Under the pieces are notes generated by a model. It was given only the letters and a program-made list of their open reading frames with translations. It was not told where the DNA came from and did not search any database. From NCBI GenBank assembly GCA_021827605.1, contig JAKAVF010000024.1, forward strand, positions 1 to 56,220: a stretch of DNA of 56,220 bases, read 5' to 3'. Shown piece by piece: positions 1 to 9,688 of the stretch; within the stretch, counting starts at the first letter, position 1, and the number at the start of each line of letters is the position of its first letter. A program made the position numbers and the translations under genes. This DNA is from Microcaldota archaeon (lineage in GTDB: Archaea > Micrarchaeota > Micrarchaeia > Micrarchaeales > Micrarchaeaceae).

Positions 1-425
1 GATCTCTCTTTGAAGTAATCGTAATCTGTCTCTTCCATGTTCTCTGCGTCTGCTTTCACATGGACACCCTCCCCTGCGAGGAAATCGATGAGCTGCTTCC
101 TGCTTATCTTCTCCCTTATATTGTCAGCCTCTGGGTGGTTGTAGACTATCCTTATGAATCTCTTGTAGTAGTCCACCTTCGCCTTTATAACGGCATCGAA
201 AAGGAGAAGCCTGTACTGCAGGCGCGCGCTGTGCGGTATGTCTATGAGCTCCTTCTGGTCTAAGTTCTTGAACGTAACCTTCTTGATTATCTTGTATGGC
301 ATCCGAAACTTCTTGCCGTCCTCCTCTACGAATTGCGATCCCTTGTCTCCGGTCGTGTCGGTTCCTGCGCCTGGCCCAAAGACCTCCTTGGTCTTTTCAA
401 CCTGCTGGTTGTCTCGTCTGTCCAT
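1..425 (-). CDS. Unrecognised protein, C-terminus cut by window edge
   Basis: An open frame of about 141 codons starts with ATG at 425 and runs off the left edge. The N-terminal 35 residues are polar and rich in Gly, Asp and Thr. The rest is a mixed helical, strongly charged region (residues about 45-140) with many Lys, Arg, Tyr and Ile and no signal peptide or membrane segment. I do not recognise a family. It lies downstream of the tetraether synthase-like gene on the same strand with 74 bp between them, so co-transcription is possible. The codon use looks like that of its neighbours. Real gene likely; function unknown. Confidence 0.6.
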   Translation of the reverse strand, partial: MDRRDNQQVEKTKEVFGPGAGTDTTGDKGSQFVEEDGKKFRMPYKIIKKVTFKNLDQKELIDIPHSARLQYRLLLFDAVIKAKVDYYKRFIRIVYNHPEADNIREKISRKQLIDFLAGEGVHVKADAENMEETDYDYFKER

Positions 426-499
426 TTTACCACTTAAATTTCTTTTTTCTGCTATTTAATTCTGTCGATTTAGGGGAATTGATAGAAAAATAAAATAAA

Positions 500-2608
500 T
501 CAGGCCTTCTTCTCCGCCTCTATTGCAGGAACCATGTCCTTCTGCTGAGTTGGCTGCTGCGCAGGGTACTTCGTCTTGAACACCGGGAAGTTCGCAACGG
601 GCTTTCCTCCATTGATGGGGAGCGCGAAGTAGTCTGTCATGTTTGCGTAGGTCTTCTGGAACAGCTCGCTCTGCTCGAGCTCTTTAACGTTCCTTATGTA
701 CTTGTCTGCCCTGTAGTTCCAGTTCGGGTTTGCCTTTGCCCATTCCTTCGCAGGTATCGAGTACTGCTTCTGTATCTTGTCCCTATATACTTCAGGGAAC
801 ACGTTGAACGTGCAGAACGGAAGCACCTGGCCATCCGGCATCGCATAGTGGATGTCGCACTTCTCTACCCTGTGTATGTCGTAGCTGTGCTCGTCCTGGA
901 AGTGCATCATTCCGAGGAACAGCGTCTTGCTGTGGAGTGCTCCCATTGAGTTGAAGTCCCTCTTCAGGAATACGTCCATGAGCATCTTCCCGAGGTTGAG
1001 GCTCTTCGGCTGCTTCTGCTTGTCGATGAGCTTCGGGACGCTGAGAAGCGTCCTCATAGCTATGAGCTTCCTCTGAATCTTGCTCTTCCCGTGCATCTGG
1101 TCAACCGCCCTCTGCAGTTTCTCTACCAGTGCGGCTGCGTCGATGAAGTCTGTTATCGGGATTAGTTTATCGTCGCTGTCCTTAAACAAGTATGTTGCAG
1201 CGCCGCATGCGAAGTGGATTGATAGGTCATATTTGTATTCGCCACTCAGCGCTTCGAGGAACTTGTTTATTCCACCTACGTAAGGCACAGAGAACCAGTG
1301 CTCCTTCCTTATAACGCCGTTTGTCTGCTGCTCGATAAGCTTTATCGCGCCCGGAATAGTTATCCTCTGCTTCTCTCTCAGCCTTGTCGGCATCCTCCCC
1401 ACAAGTGAGACGGGCTGGAAGTTGACAGCCCTGACTACGTCCATGTTGTTTACCGCGAAGTTTATCATAGCTCCGAGCTCGTGGTCGTTTATCGTCCTGA
1501 TGACCGTAGGCACGAACACGATCCCTATCCCAGCCTTCCTGCATGCGTCCAGCGCCTTTGGAACCTCCCAGTAGTTCTTTGGGTTAGTCCTTGGGCTTAC
1601 TCCGTCGCAGCTCATGTAAAGTGTACCGCAGCCTGCCTGCCTTACCTGCTTTGCCAGCTCCGGGTTCTCCCCTAATATTATTCCTGTCGTGTTGAGCTGG
1701 ATCTGGTCGAAGCCGGACTTCTTGGCCCTCTTGATCACCTCTACTATGTTCGGGTGCATCATGGGCTCTCCGCCGGTTATCTGAAGTGCGTTTGCGGGTA
1801 TCGGCTTCGCTGCCTTCAGGTTCCTGAATATCTTCTCCAGCTCGTCCACTGTAGGTTCGTATATCGGCTCCCCCTCCTTGGCGTAGAAGAAGCAGTACCA
1901 GCAAGAGAGGTGGCACCTGTTTGTAATGACTACGTTGGCAAGACCTGTGTGTGTCTTGTGACGCTCGCATATTCCGCAGTCGAACGGACAGTTCTGCCCC
2001 TGGCCAAGGTAGTTCGGGTTGTCTATGCCCCTTCCGAAGTAGTTGTACCTCTTCATCTTCGTGTACATGTCATAGTCTTCCCAGTACTTCTCGACTGCCC
2101 ACTTGTGTTCCGGGCAATACTTCCTTATCATGACGTTGTCTCCGTCCTTGTAAATCGTTCCTGGTATGATCAGCTTGCACTCTGGGCATACCGTCATTGT
2201 CTTCTCGATGACTGGCAGCTTCTCCATCTCCTCTACAGTCCTGTGGTAAGGGGCAAGGATTGGGTTTTGCGATGGATCGATGCCGTCCTCTTTTATCTCA
2301 GGCCTCTTGCTGTTGACCTCTTCGACCAGGCCCTTCTTCTCATCAACAGGCTCTATTCTGGCCTCCTTCTTCTCAGCATCCACTTCGTCCGAGCATCCGC
2401 AAGAGCCTCCGCCGCAGCCGCAAGCGTCCGCCTCTTCCTGCGCGCCTTTCCCGCAGCCGCAGCCCTCATCAGGCTCCTGACCGTGGCCTCCGCAGCCGCA
2501 GGAATCCCCTTCAACGACGAGCTCCTCTACAGCCAAGGTTCCCTTCGCTGCGCTTGCCATTCCCTTTTTCTCATTTTTGCCTCCAAAATTGAAACTCTGT
2601 CCAGTCAT
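500..2608 (-). CDS. tes: Radical SAM protein of the tetraether lipid synthase (Tes) family
   Basis: A 702-residue protein. Residues 141-214 carry paired Cys motifs (CPEC 141, CPEH 165, CPFDCGIC 207), followed by the radical SAM motif CHLSCWYC at 232-239 and GGEP at 279-282, then the blocks LNTTGI and NFQPVSLVGRM. This order and wording match the MJ0619/Tes family, which joins two archaeol chains C-C to make membrane-spanning tetraether lipids using 5'-deoxyadenosyl radical chemistry. The assignment by family is fairly strong; the activity is inferred. The first 80 residues are an unusual extension with four CGC pairs (C37/39, C50/52, C63/65, C70/72) in a Gly-rich setting, absent from the family core as I know it. 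A tetraether membrane fits an acidophile or thermophile. A polyprenyl synthase lies at 19520. Confidence 0.8.
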   Translation of the reverse strand: MTGQSFNFGGKNEKKGMASAAKGTLAVEELVVEGDSCGCGGHGQEPDEGCGCGKGAQEEADACGCGGGSCGCSDEVDAEKKEARIEPVDEKKGLVEEVNSKRPEIKEDGIDPSQNPILAPYHRTVEEMEKLPVIEKTMTVCPECKLIIPGTIYKDGDNVMIRKYCPEHKWAVEKYWEDYDMYTKMKRYNYFGRGIDNPNYLGQGQNCPFDCGICERHKTHTGLANVVITNRCHLSCWYCFFYAKEGEPIYEPTVDELEKIFRNLKAAKPIPANALQITGGEPMMHPNIVEVIKRAKKSGFDQIQLNTTGIILGENPELAKQVRQAGCGTLYMSCDGVSPRTNPKNYWEVPKALDACRKAGIGIVFVPTVIRTINDHELGAMINFAVNNMDVVRAVNFQPVSLVGRMPTRLREKQRITIPGAIKLIEQQTNGVIRKEHWFSVPYVGGINKFLEALSGEYKYDLSIHFACGAATYLFKDSDDKLIPITDFIDAAALVEKLQRAVDQMHGKSKIQRKLIAMRTLLSVPKLIDKQKQPKSLNLGKMLMDVFLKRDFNSMGALHSKTLFLGMMHFQDEHSYDIHRVEKCDIHYAMPDGQVLPFCTFNVFPEVYRDKIQKQYSIPAKEWAKANPNWNYRADKYIRNVKELEQSELFQKTYANMTDYFALPINGGKPVANFPVFKTKYPAQQPTQQKDMVPAIEAEKKA

Positions 2609-2648
2609 CTTTACACCAGTATTATCAGGATTATGGCGCTTTCAATCT

Positions 2649-2662
2649 CTTTAAATACTTTT
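2649..2662 (-). promoter_or_regulatory. TATA box for the tes-like gene
   Basis: On the minus strand the sequence reads AAGTATTTAAAGAG about 41-54 nt before the ATG at 2608, a good archaeal TATA element. The predicted transcript has a short leader. Confidence 0.5.
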
Positions 2663-2782
2663 GCATCCGCTGGTTTACGAAAGGTAAAAACCCGTTTTCC
2701 TTCGACGGAGAATTGGGGATGTTATTTTCTGGTAAGGTAGACGACGCTATCGTCCGTAGTGGCTGGTGTCTGCGCCGACAGC

Positions 2783-3751
2783 TCATCTCCTTCCATCCTT
2801 CTTGTATGCGCGCTTCCTGTTGAAGTCAAAATGCGAGTTACTGTGGCCGTGCATCGGCCCCCTGTGCTGACCACCACGCCGCTGCTCTTGCGGCTTTTGC
2901 TGATACTGCTGCATTTGCGGCTTCGGCTTTATCGGAGCGCTCCTTATCTTCTGCACGGTTTCGTCAAGGGTCTTCTTGAGCTCCTTGCCTATGAACTTTT
3001 TAGTATAATAGTCAGCCTTGAGGCCTATGCTGATTTTCGTCGCATAGACCCTCGCTATCCTGCCCCTTATCTCCCGCGGAGCTGTGTTAACCACCGGCAG
3101 CTTGAACAGCACTCCATACTTGGGAGGCTTGCTGCCGAACTTTATGTGCTTGAACAGGCTCTTCTCTGCGCCGAGCAATTGCACGGTGCTTGCAGGCATC
3201 GTAGCTAGCCGCTCCATTGAGCCAGCCTTGCTGAGCAGTTCCGCGGCTATCTTCTCGTCAGTAAGATAGGTGGTATTCGGAAGAATCCTCTCGGATGCGA
3301 TCTTTATGTAGTCCTCAAGCGAGGTGAGAACGCGCAGGAGGTTGTTGCTGAGCTCTGCAAACTCGATGACCGCTTTCTTCTCCTCAAGGTTCATCTTCCT
3401 CCCTATAGTCTTGCCAGACTTCTCGTGTATAATCTTAGCCATCTGTTCGTTATTGATTATCTTCTTTATCTCTTCTATGCTCGGCTGCTCGGGCTTCGTC
3501 AGCAGCAGCGCCAGGTCAGCGAGGCTCTTCGCGTTGTTTACCCTTATTTCTGGGAAGTAAATCCCGAACCATTCCGTAAGCCGCTCGTAAGTCAGGTTGT
3601 AGCTCTTGTTCGTCTCGAGGTATGCGTTTATCGCCTGTATCAGAGCATATTCCTCGCTGGAGTATGCCTCCTGTATTCCGGCCTTGGCACTGGCTAGCAT
3701 CTTTGCGCGAAGTTCCTCAAAAGAGCCTTCTTTCACTGCCAATGCATACAC
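2783..3751 (-). CDS. nop5: Nop5 (Nop56/58-type) C/D box RNP core protein
   Basis: A 322-residue protein with GTG start at 3751. The Nop domain is recognisable at residues about 170-285: ATMPASTVQLLGAEKSLF, then KYGVLFKLP and REIRGRIARVYATK, which bind L7Ae and the C/D guide RNA. The N-terminal half is the fibrillarin-binding and coiled-coil region. The tail from about residue 286 is Gln/Arg/Gly/His-rich and ends basic, typical of Nop5 tails. The protein scaffolds the 2'-O-methylation RNP with fibrillarin and L7Ae (L7Ae is at 15227; no fibrillarin gene lies next to it here, although the two are neighbours in many archaea). Confidence 0.9.
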   Translation of the reverse strand: MYALAVKEGSFEELRAKMLASAKAGIQEAYSSEEYALIQAINAYLETNKSYNLTYERLTEWFGIYFPEIRVNNAKSLADLALLLTKPEQPSIEEIKKIINNEQMAKIIHEKSGKTIGRKMNLEEKKAVIEFAELSNNLLRVLTSLEDYIKIASERILPNTTYLTDEKIAAELLSKAGSMERLATMPASTVQLLGAEKSLFKHIKFGSKPPKYGVLFKLPVVNTAPREIRGRIARVYATKISIGLKADYYTKKFIGKELKKTLDETVQKIRSAPIKPKPQMQQYQQKPQEQRRGGQHRGPMHGHSNSHFDFNRKRAYKKDGRR

Positions 3752-3808
3752 CTGTAGCTAGATTAAAATAGACGGTGATACTTATTCGATGGAGTTTAAA
3801 TATTTATG

Positions 3809-5110
3809 CTAAGAACCGGTCGGCGAATAGTTTGGATATGCGTATACTGCCATAGACATCGGGCCGCATGCACCGAGTGGGAGAAAGAACCCTTTCTGTG
3901 GTAGTTTACAGAGTATATTAGCTGAAATATCGGCGTAATATGTGCCAGGTGCCTGCGACTGGCATGTTGCAAGGAACGCTTCGTCTCCATTGCTGTCAGT
4001 GGCTGCCCGCCTTTGCGTGCAGCCTGATGGCCAGGTAACTGAGCACGTGAGGCCATAGTTAAAGTAATCGCCGCATGCTGCGGTTATGACGACAAAGGAG
4101 TTCGAGTTGGATAGTGTATAGTTTATTGAACCCGTGGTCGGGCTGCCGTCCTCTGGCGGAATCAAAGCCTGCTTATTTATCACAGGTACAGGTGCTTTAG
4201 TCAAGCCTATTGTAGCTAGTGCGCCGGTTGGCGGTATTTTGCATGCGGAGATCCTGCAGTTAAGTACTTGATTAAGACCGCAAAAAGCTGTGTTGCGCCC
4301 TATCGCTGTTGTATTTGTTGAAGCGTCTTCAGCGTCAACGGAGTAGTTCGGCGCAATCGGCCCATATGCGTAAAGGTTTATGGCACCAGCGCAGATATAA
4401 CTGGCAAAGGAACCGGTTAGCGTATCGTTGATTGGAAGATCGCCGGTTGCGCTCCCCGTCATGAACGATGCTGACACAGTCGTGGTTGTGGTGGTGCTAG
4501 TAGTGGTCGAGCCTCCGGTAGACGTTGTGGATTGCGTTGCCCCTCCGGATTTTCCTACGGTGATGTATGGGGATGCAATCTGCTCTAGTATCCAACCGTT
4601 CTGCCCCCCTTCCGGACCAGGTGCGGTTGTGTATCTCACCCACAGTATCCCGCTGAACGCAGTTCCTATCGGCTGGTTTCCGAGCGCCGCACCGGTATTG
4701 CTGTAGCATGGGGTGTTGTTTACCTGCAAGGTCGTGCCGCTGTCCAACTCATACGCATTTCCAGGCGTATAGGAGGTCTTCGGCACCCCGCTCGCATTGA
4801 GATAGACCCACGCGTTAGACGGGTACGGCCCGCCGGTTGAATCTGTCCCGGTTGTGCATGCGACCGCGACGTTGTACTCGTTGTATCCGTTGTTCTGCCC
4901 AAGGAGAAACGATACAGTTCCATTTGTCGCGAGCGCCAGGTCAGTGCAGGTGTAATGGAACTTCACGTTGCATTGGTTGCCGACTATCCCGCTAGGGGCA
5001 AATACGCCGATGATGTAAAGGACCGCGAGCACTATCAGTATGATCAGGATGGCCCATCCATATGTCATGAGGTATTCCATCGCGCTCTGCGCCGCCCTTC
5101 CTCTTTCCAT
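3809..5110 (-). CDS. Class III-signal pilin/adhesin paralogue P1 (large)
   Basis: About 433 residues. The N-terminus has the class III signal motif (AQSAMEYLMTYGWAI) followed at once by a hydrophobic helix (ILIILIVLAVLYIIGVF), as in archaeal type IV pilins cleaved by an EppA-like peptidase before the Gln. The head domain has four Cys seen in all paralogues here (QC..TC, VAC, PCY) and the block LWVRYT. A Thr/Ser/Gly linker (residues about 205-225) leads to a second Cys-rich domain ending YPNYSPTGS, shared only with P2 at 9689. ATG at 5110 is preferred to 5119 because the TATA-like TTATTAAC at 5141 predicts transcription starting near 5117. The first 208 bp after the signal start are almost identical to the partial gene at 55992. 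Adhesin role inferred. Confidence 0.75.
   Translation of the reverse strand: MERGRAAQSAMEYLMTYGWAILIILIVLAVLYIIGVFAPSGIVGNQCNVKFHYTCTDLALATNGTVSFLLGQNNGYNEYNVAVACTTGTDSTGGPYPSNAWVYLNASGVPKTSYTPGNAYELDSGTTLQVNNTPCYSNTGAALGNQPIGTAFSGILWVRYTTAPGPEGGQNGWILEQIASPYITVGKSGGATQSTTSTGGSTTTSTTTTTTVSASFMTGSATGDLPINDTLTGSFASYICAGAINLYAYGPIAPNYSVDAEDASTNTTAIGRNTAFCGLNQVLNCRISACKIPPTGALATIGLTKAPVPVINKQALIPPEDGSPTTGSINYTLSNSNSFVVITAACGDYFNYGLTCSVTWPSGCTQRRAATDSNGDEAFLATCQSQAPGTYYADISANILCKLPQKGFFLPLGACGPMSMAVYAYPNYSPTGS
4885..5092 (-). repeat. Inverted near-identical copy of 56013-56220
   Basis: Read on the minus strand, this segment of P1 matches 56013-56220 (plus) with two differences in 208 positions, both near 4994-5000 (GCCCCT here, ACCCCG there). 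The match starts just inside the pilin signal peptide and still continues at the right window edge, so its full length is unknown. Synonymous sites are conserved, unlike between other paralogues, so the copies are recent or homogenised. Confidence 0.95.
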
Positions 5111-5246
5111 AGACAACATGTAGCGAATAGGAACGCATCTTTATTAACGTTTTGCAAAAGCGGCAACCCGCTACCCGATTTGCCATCTGTTCGAGGGAAA
5201 GTAATAAATAAGCCTATTCCTAACTATTCCTGCGACCGGTGTACAC

Positions 5247-8200
5247 ATGCTTTACCTCGATGAGGTTGTTATACATAACTTTAAGTCTTTTAAGCACGCA
5301 GTTATACGCTTCAACAAGGGCTTCAACTGCATAGTTGGGCCTAACGGCTCTGGCAAGTCCAACATCTGCGATTCCCTCCTCTTTGCTATGGGGGAGATGT
5401 CCCTCAAGAGGATGCGGGCAACATCCTCGCTCCAGCTGATAAACAACTTCGCTAAGCCAGGCGATGATAAGCTAAAACGCGCATTTGTCAAGGTGCGTTT
5501 CGCAGGCGACAAGGAACTGGAGATATCGCGCTCTATCAAGTCCAACAAGAAGGTGGGCTATCGCCTGAACGGGAAACGTGCGACCAGACAGGAAGTCCTA
5601 GAGGTTCTCCGCTCATACAAGGCAGACATGAACGAGACAAACACCATGACGCAGGGCGAGATAACCTATCTCCTCAACCTTACTCCAAAGGAGAAGAGGG
5701 AGCTAATTGATGTAGCTGCGGGAATCCGTGAATTTGACGAAAAGAGGGATGCCGCGATGCGCGAGCTGGAGAAGGTCGACATAAAGATAAACGAGGCCAA
5801 GGGCATCCTCCATGAGAGGCTCGGCTTCCTCCACGAGCTCGAGAAGGAGAAACAGGACGCAGAGCGCTACCTTGATCTCACCAACATCGTCAAGAGGTCC
5901 AATTTCACCCTCCTCAAGATGAGGGAAAAGGAAGTGCAGGAAAAGTATGAAGACGCGATAAGGACCATATCGGAGAAATCGGAGGAGAAGCAGAGGCTGG
6001 AAAGGAAGGTCTCCGAGCTGGAATCGCAGCTCTCATCAATCACGGCAGACAGGGACAAGCTTACCAAGAGCCTAAACGCGAAGAACGCAGAGGCTGGCTC
6101 CACAAACAAAATCCTAGAGGAAGTGAACAGGAACATCGCGATTTCATCGACGCAACTCAGTGCGCTGACCGAGAGCATAGATGCGGCAAAAGATAGGATC
6201 TCTGAGCTCAGGAAGGAGCACGATAGGATAAAGGAAAAGGAAAATGGGAATGCCGATGTGCTGAAGAAGCTTGAGTTTGAGCTTGATGTCAAGAAGAAGA
6301 GCATCCCGGATATAGACGAGACTTTCGAAGATTCACAGGGCTCAGGCAACCTATCGGAAAGGTACGAGGCAAACTACAAGAAGAGCGAACAGATAGAGGG
6401 AGAGCTGCTTGCCGCCTCCTCAAAGCTCGCCCAATCGAAATCCGAATACGAGAACCTCGATAAGAATGCACTTGACATACAGAAGTCGCTCAATGAGCTT
6501 GGCGCAAAGAGAGGCTCGCTTACAGTAAAGATAAAATCAAGCAAGGAGGCACTCTCCAACTTAGAGAAGAGCAAGCAGCAGGTGGAGGCAGAGCTGGAGG
6601 GAGAGAGGAAGAGGGCCGCAGAGCTAAAGGAACGCTCCGAAAAGCTGTATGAGGAGCATACAAATGTCCGCGAGCAGCTTGCGGTAGCCGGGAGGAGCCG
6701 CGACTCTGGCGCAGGAGTCCTGAAGAAGAGCATAAAGAGCGGATTTTACGGAAGGGCGCAGGACCTCTGCGAGTTCGATGAGAAGTATGAACTCGCCATA
6801 CACGCCGCCGCCGGGGCAAGGCTCAACTACTTCGTGGTTGACTCCGCATACACGGCCAGCGAGGCAATTGACATTTTGAAGAGGGACAGGCTAGGAAGAG
6901 CGTCCTTCATTCCGCTTAAAGAGGTTTCTGTAAAGGATCCGAGAGCGCCGAAAGGCCTGAAGCCGATCATAGAGTTCGTCAAGTTTGACAAGGAGTATGC
7001 GCCGGCGTTCTCCTACATATTCTCCAACACCTATCTCGTTGACAGCATAAACGACGCAAAGAAGGAGGGTCTTGGCACGCATAGGTTTGTCACGCTCGAA
7101 GGAGACATAATCGAGACATCGGGGATAATAACCGGCGGAAGCATGAAGGCAGCTTCTACTCCCGCGGCGCTCGAGGCGCGGCTGAAGAAGCTCGACTCGG
7201 AGAGGAGGGACCTGACGGAAAAGATGAATGAGGCTAACACCGTTATAGCAATGCTGCAGAAGAAGCTTGCCAACTACGAGACCGAAGTTATCAATTATGA
7301 CATCGCGCTCAAGACTTCGCTCGACACAGAGAACGAGGTCAACAGGGAGATGGATTCGCTTGATGCAAAGGTAAAGGCGCTTGAGGAGAGGAAGAAGCTG
7401 CTCAAGGCTAATATCGATACCGCTATGGCCGAGAAAGAGAGGGCAGAGCACAATATCAAGGCGCTCAAGGAGGAGAGCACCAGGCTGAGGGCCCAGATCG
7501 AGAACGTCATGGCCCAGAAGGGCAGGAGCCCTAAGGCAAAGGAGGATGCTGAGAAGGCGAAGAGGCTGCGTGAGGAGCTTGAGGAGCTCAAGATAAGGAT
7601 TGCAACTATCACGAAAGAGAGCGATATGCTGAAGGCGAGGCTTTCCGAAATCGAGCAGGAGATAAAGAAGGAAACCACTCTCCTCTCCACAGACAAGGAG
7701 AAGATGAAGCAGATGGAGAAGTCGCTCCAGGATCTCGAGTCGCAGAGGAAGGAGCTGCAGGAAGTGATGGAAAGCCAGGACAAGAAGACCGCTGGCCTGT
7801 TCAAGGAGATAAAGGAGCTCGAGGAGAAAGCCAGCCAACTCGGTTTTGATAAGGGCAAGGCGAATAGCGAGAGCGAAAGGATAAGCAGGGATGTAATCGA
7901 GCTCGAAGGCAAAAAGGAGCAGTACCAGACAAGGCTATCTGACATAAAGGCGGAGCTCATGTCCTACCAGAATGTAGACGAACTCAAGGGGATGAAGAGC
8001 GACGAGCTGGACAAGCAGCTCATAATATCAAAGAACGAGCTCGAGCGGCTAGGCGCGGTAAACCTGAAGGCTCCAGAGATGTACGACTCAAAGAAGAAAG
8101 ACGCAGAGGAGTCGCAGCAGAAGATGGAGATACTCGGGAGCGAGAAGGAGTCTATAATGTCCATGATAGGGCAGATAGAGACTAAGAAGATGGCAATATT

Positions 8201-8639
8201 CATCGAGACCCTTTCGATAGTTAACGAGAACTTCCAGAAGCTCTATGGCTATATATTCGACGGTAGTGCATCCCTTCACCTTCAGGATTCAAAAGATCCG
8301 TTCAATTCTGGGCTATTGATAAAGACGAAGCTGGGGAGCAAGGAGATGAATGCCGACCAGTTCTCCGGCGGCCAGAAGTCGCTGCTTATGCTGATGCTTA
8401 TCTTCGCAATCCAAATGAGAAAGCCTATGTCTCTATATATCTTCGATGAGATAGACATAGCGCTGGATAAGGAGAACACGAAGAAGCTCTCCAAGCTGAT
8501 CAAGGAGATGAGCCAGAAGTCGCAGTTTGTGGTTGTCAGCCACAACGATTCGCTCATCGCCGCAGCAGACACTGCGGTAGGCGTCGTAAATAAGGCGAAT
8601 GAGTCGCAGGTCGTCGGCGTCCAGCTGACAAGCAAGTAG
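5247..8639 (+). CDS. smc: Chromosome segregation ATPase SMC
   Basis: A full-length SMC of 1130 residues. Walker A is GPNGSGKS at residues 31-38; a long coiled coil rich in Glu, Lys, Ala and Leu runs from about 165 to 490; a hinge (GFYGRAQDL to ITGGS) covers about 495-635; the second coil runs to about 975. The C-terminal ATPase has the ABC signature FSGGQKSLLML near 1039 and Walker B YIFDEIDIALD near 1064. It loads on DNA and compacts and separates chromosomes. No ScpA/ScpB partner follows: the next gene, 13 bp downstream, is signal peptidase I. A TATA-like GTAATAAATA lies at 5201-5210. Confidence 0.97.
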   Translation: MLYLDEVVIHNFKSFKHAVIRFNKGFNCIVGPNGSGKSNICDSLLFAMGEMSLKRMRATSSLQLINNFAKPGDDKLKRAFVKVRFAGDKELEISRSIKSNKKVGYRLNGKRATRQEVLEVLRSYKADMNETNTMTQGEITYLLNLTPKEKRELIDVAAGIREFDEKRDAAMRELEKVDIKINEAKGILHERLGFLHELEKEKQDAERYLDLTNIVKRSNFTLLKMREKEVQEKYEDAIRTISEKSEEKQRLERKVSELESQLSSITADRDKLTKSLNAKNAEAGSTNKILEEVNRNIAISSTQLSALTESIDAAKDRISELRKEHDRIKEKENGNADVLKKLEFELDVKKKSIPDIDETFEDSQGSGNLSERYEANYKKSEQIEGELLAASSKLAQSKSEYENLDKNALDIQKSLNELGAKRGSLTVKIKSSKEALSNLEKSKQQVEAELEGERKRAAELKERSEKLYEEHTNVREQLAVAGRSRDSGAGVLKKSIKSGFYGRAQDLCEFDEKYELAIHAAAGARLNYFVVDSAYTASEAIDILKRDRLGRASFIPLKEVSVKDPRAPKGLKPIIEFVKFDKEYAPAFSYIFSNTYLVDSINDAKKEGLGTHRFVTLEGDIIETSGIITGGSMKAASTPAALEARLKKLDSERRDLTEKMNEANTVIAMLQKKLANYETEVINYDIALKTSLDTENEVNREMDSLDAKVKALEERKKLLKANIDTAMAEKERAEHNIKALKEESTRLRAQIENVMAQKGRSPKAKEDAEKAKRLREELEELKIRIATITKESDMLKARLSEIEQEIKKETTLLSTDKEKMKQMEKSLQDLESQRKELQEVMESQDKKTAGLFKEIKELEEKASQLGFDKGKANSESERISRDVIELEGKKEQYQTRLSDIKAELMSYQNVDELKGMKSDELDKQLIISKNELERLGAVNLKAPEMYDSKKKDAEESQQKMEILGSEKESIMSMIGQIETKKMAIFIETLSIVNENFQKLYGYIFDGSASLHLQDSKDPFNSGLLIKTKLGSKEMNADQFSGGQKSLLMLMLIFAIQMRKPMSLYIFDEIDIALDKENTKKLSKLIKEMSQKSQFVVVSHNDSLIAAADTAVGVVNKANESQVVGVQLTSK

Positions 8640-8652
8640 GCATGGTGCTCTT

Positions 8653-9657
8653 TTGTTAAGGAAGCGAAAACGCGCAACAACAGAATCAAGGAAGAAAAGG
8701 GAGAGGAGAGTGAACACTCTTCCACTTTATGTCATCCTCATAGTAATGTTCGTGCTCTACCTATTCACTCAGGGCACTCCAGCGCTTTCTGTGGTATTCG
8801 GGATAGTCGCTTTCGTACTCATAATAATCCTGCTTGCTGCCGAGATCTTCAATGGAGTTGAAGAGAGCGGGTTCATGAGGAACGTGCTGGAGATAGTGGT
8901 GGCAATCGTCATTGTGATAGGGATATGGTTCCTCCTCAGGATAATACTCAACACAGCATATCCACTTGACGTTGTCCCAAGCTGCAGCATGCTTCCGGCG
9001 CTGCACAGGGGCGACATGATACTCGTCCAGGGCGTAGGCCCGTCCGGAATCAATGCCCCGATAGTGAACATCACGCCCGAGGAATGGAATGCATCTTTTT
9101 CCAACGTTGGCAGCGAGGCGCTGCAGTGTGTTGCATATGAAATAAATGGGAACCAACTCTACGTTTCCCAGCTCGTGAAGCCAGGCTATCAGGTCGGACT
9201 CATAGAAAGCAACGGCGCAGGCACGAAAATAGTCCCGTACAACGCGCAGACGGGTGCAGTCAGGTACATGTGTGGGATAGCTAACGCAACCTACCAGAAC
9301 GGCACTGTTGTGCAGAGCGCTTATACACAGTCGATAACCGTAGACAACACCACCATAACCGGAGACAGGAACAACAGTGTAATTGTCTACCAGACGGCTC
9401 CGCAGGACCTGTTCTACAGGTACGGCGATAGCTACATAGTGCACAGGGCGTACGCGCTCCTCAACGTTTCAGGCACCTACTATGTCCTTACGAAGGGCGA
9501 CAACAATCCAGGCCTTGACATACAATATCTCAATACGCCACCAAACATCTCGCAGGTCAGCGGAAGAGTGATAGGAAGCGTTCCGTATCTGGGCTACATA
9601 AAGCTCATACTAAGCAGCAGCTTTGTTGAGCCAGCCGGATGCAACCTAACGCTCTAG
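8653..9657 (+). CDS. Signal peptidase I, archaeal/ER type (S26B)
   Basis: 334 residues, TTG start 13 bp after SMC. Three hydrophobic segments lie at about 23-40, 45-65 and 80-98. They are followed by the catalytic serine box PSCSMLP (Ser112), then GDMILVQG, a catalytic His in YIVHRA (His264) and the Asp box KGDNN (282-285). His instead of Lys marks the archaeal/Sec11 type. It removes Sec signal peptides on the outer membrane face; class III pilin signals are normally cut by a different enzyme. The loop between Ser112 and His264 is unusually long (about 140 residues, with several N-glycosylation-like NxT/S sites). A second, minor point: three rather than one or two membrane helices precede the active site. 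Confidence 0.88.
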   Translation: MLRKRKRATTESRKKRERRVNTLPLYVILIVMFVLYLFTQGTPALSVVFGIVAFVLIIILLAAEIFNGVEESGFMRNVLEIVVAIVIVIGIWFLLRIILNTAYPLDVVPSCSMLPALHRGDMILVQGVGPSGINAPIVNITPEEWNASFSNVGSEALQCVAYEINGNQLYVSQLVKPGYQVGLIESNGAGTKIVPYNAQTGAVRYMCGIANATYQNGTVVQSAYTQSITVDNTTITGDRNNSVIVYQTAPQDLFYRYGDSYIVHRAYALLNVSGTYYVLTKGDNNPGLDIQYLNTPPNISQVSGRVIGSVPYLGYIKLILSSSFVEPAGCNLTL

Positions 9658-9688
9658 GACTAACGTAAACTTTTGCCGAGCTATTTAC

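Noticed and set aside
1754-2740. Long plus-strand open frame (328 codons) opposite the tes-like gene
   Set aside because: It is Leu/Arg/Tyr-rich, has no known motif and runs opposite strong radical SAM motifs; it is a shadow frame.
3809-5110. P1 and P2 as archaellins or S-layer proteins
   Set aside because: The class III signal fits pilins, but no archaellum operon genes (FlaH, FlaJ, FlaG/F) or S-layer features are nearby; only the pilin-like/adhesin label is supported.
6891-7838. Minus-strand open frame of 315 codons inside SMC
   Set aside because: It is the antisense of the SMC coiled coil and consists of Leu-rich repeats of no family; shadow of a Glu/Lys-rich gene.
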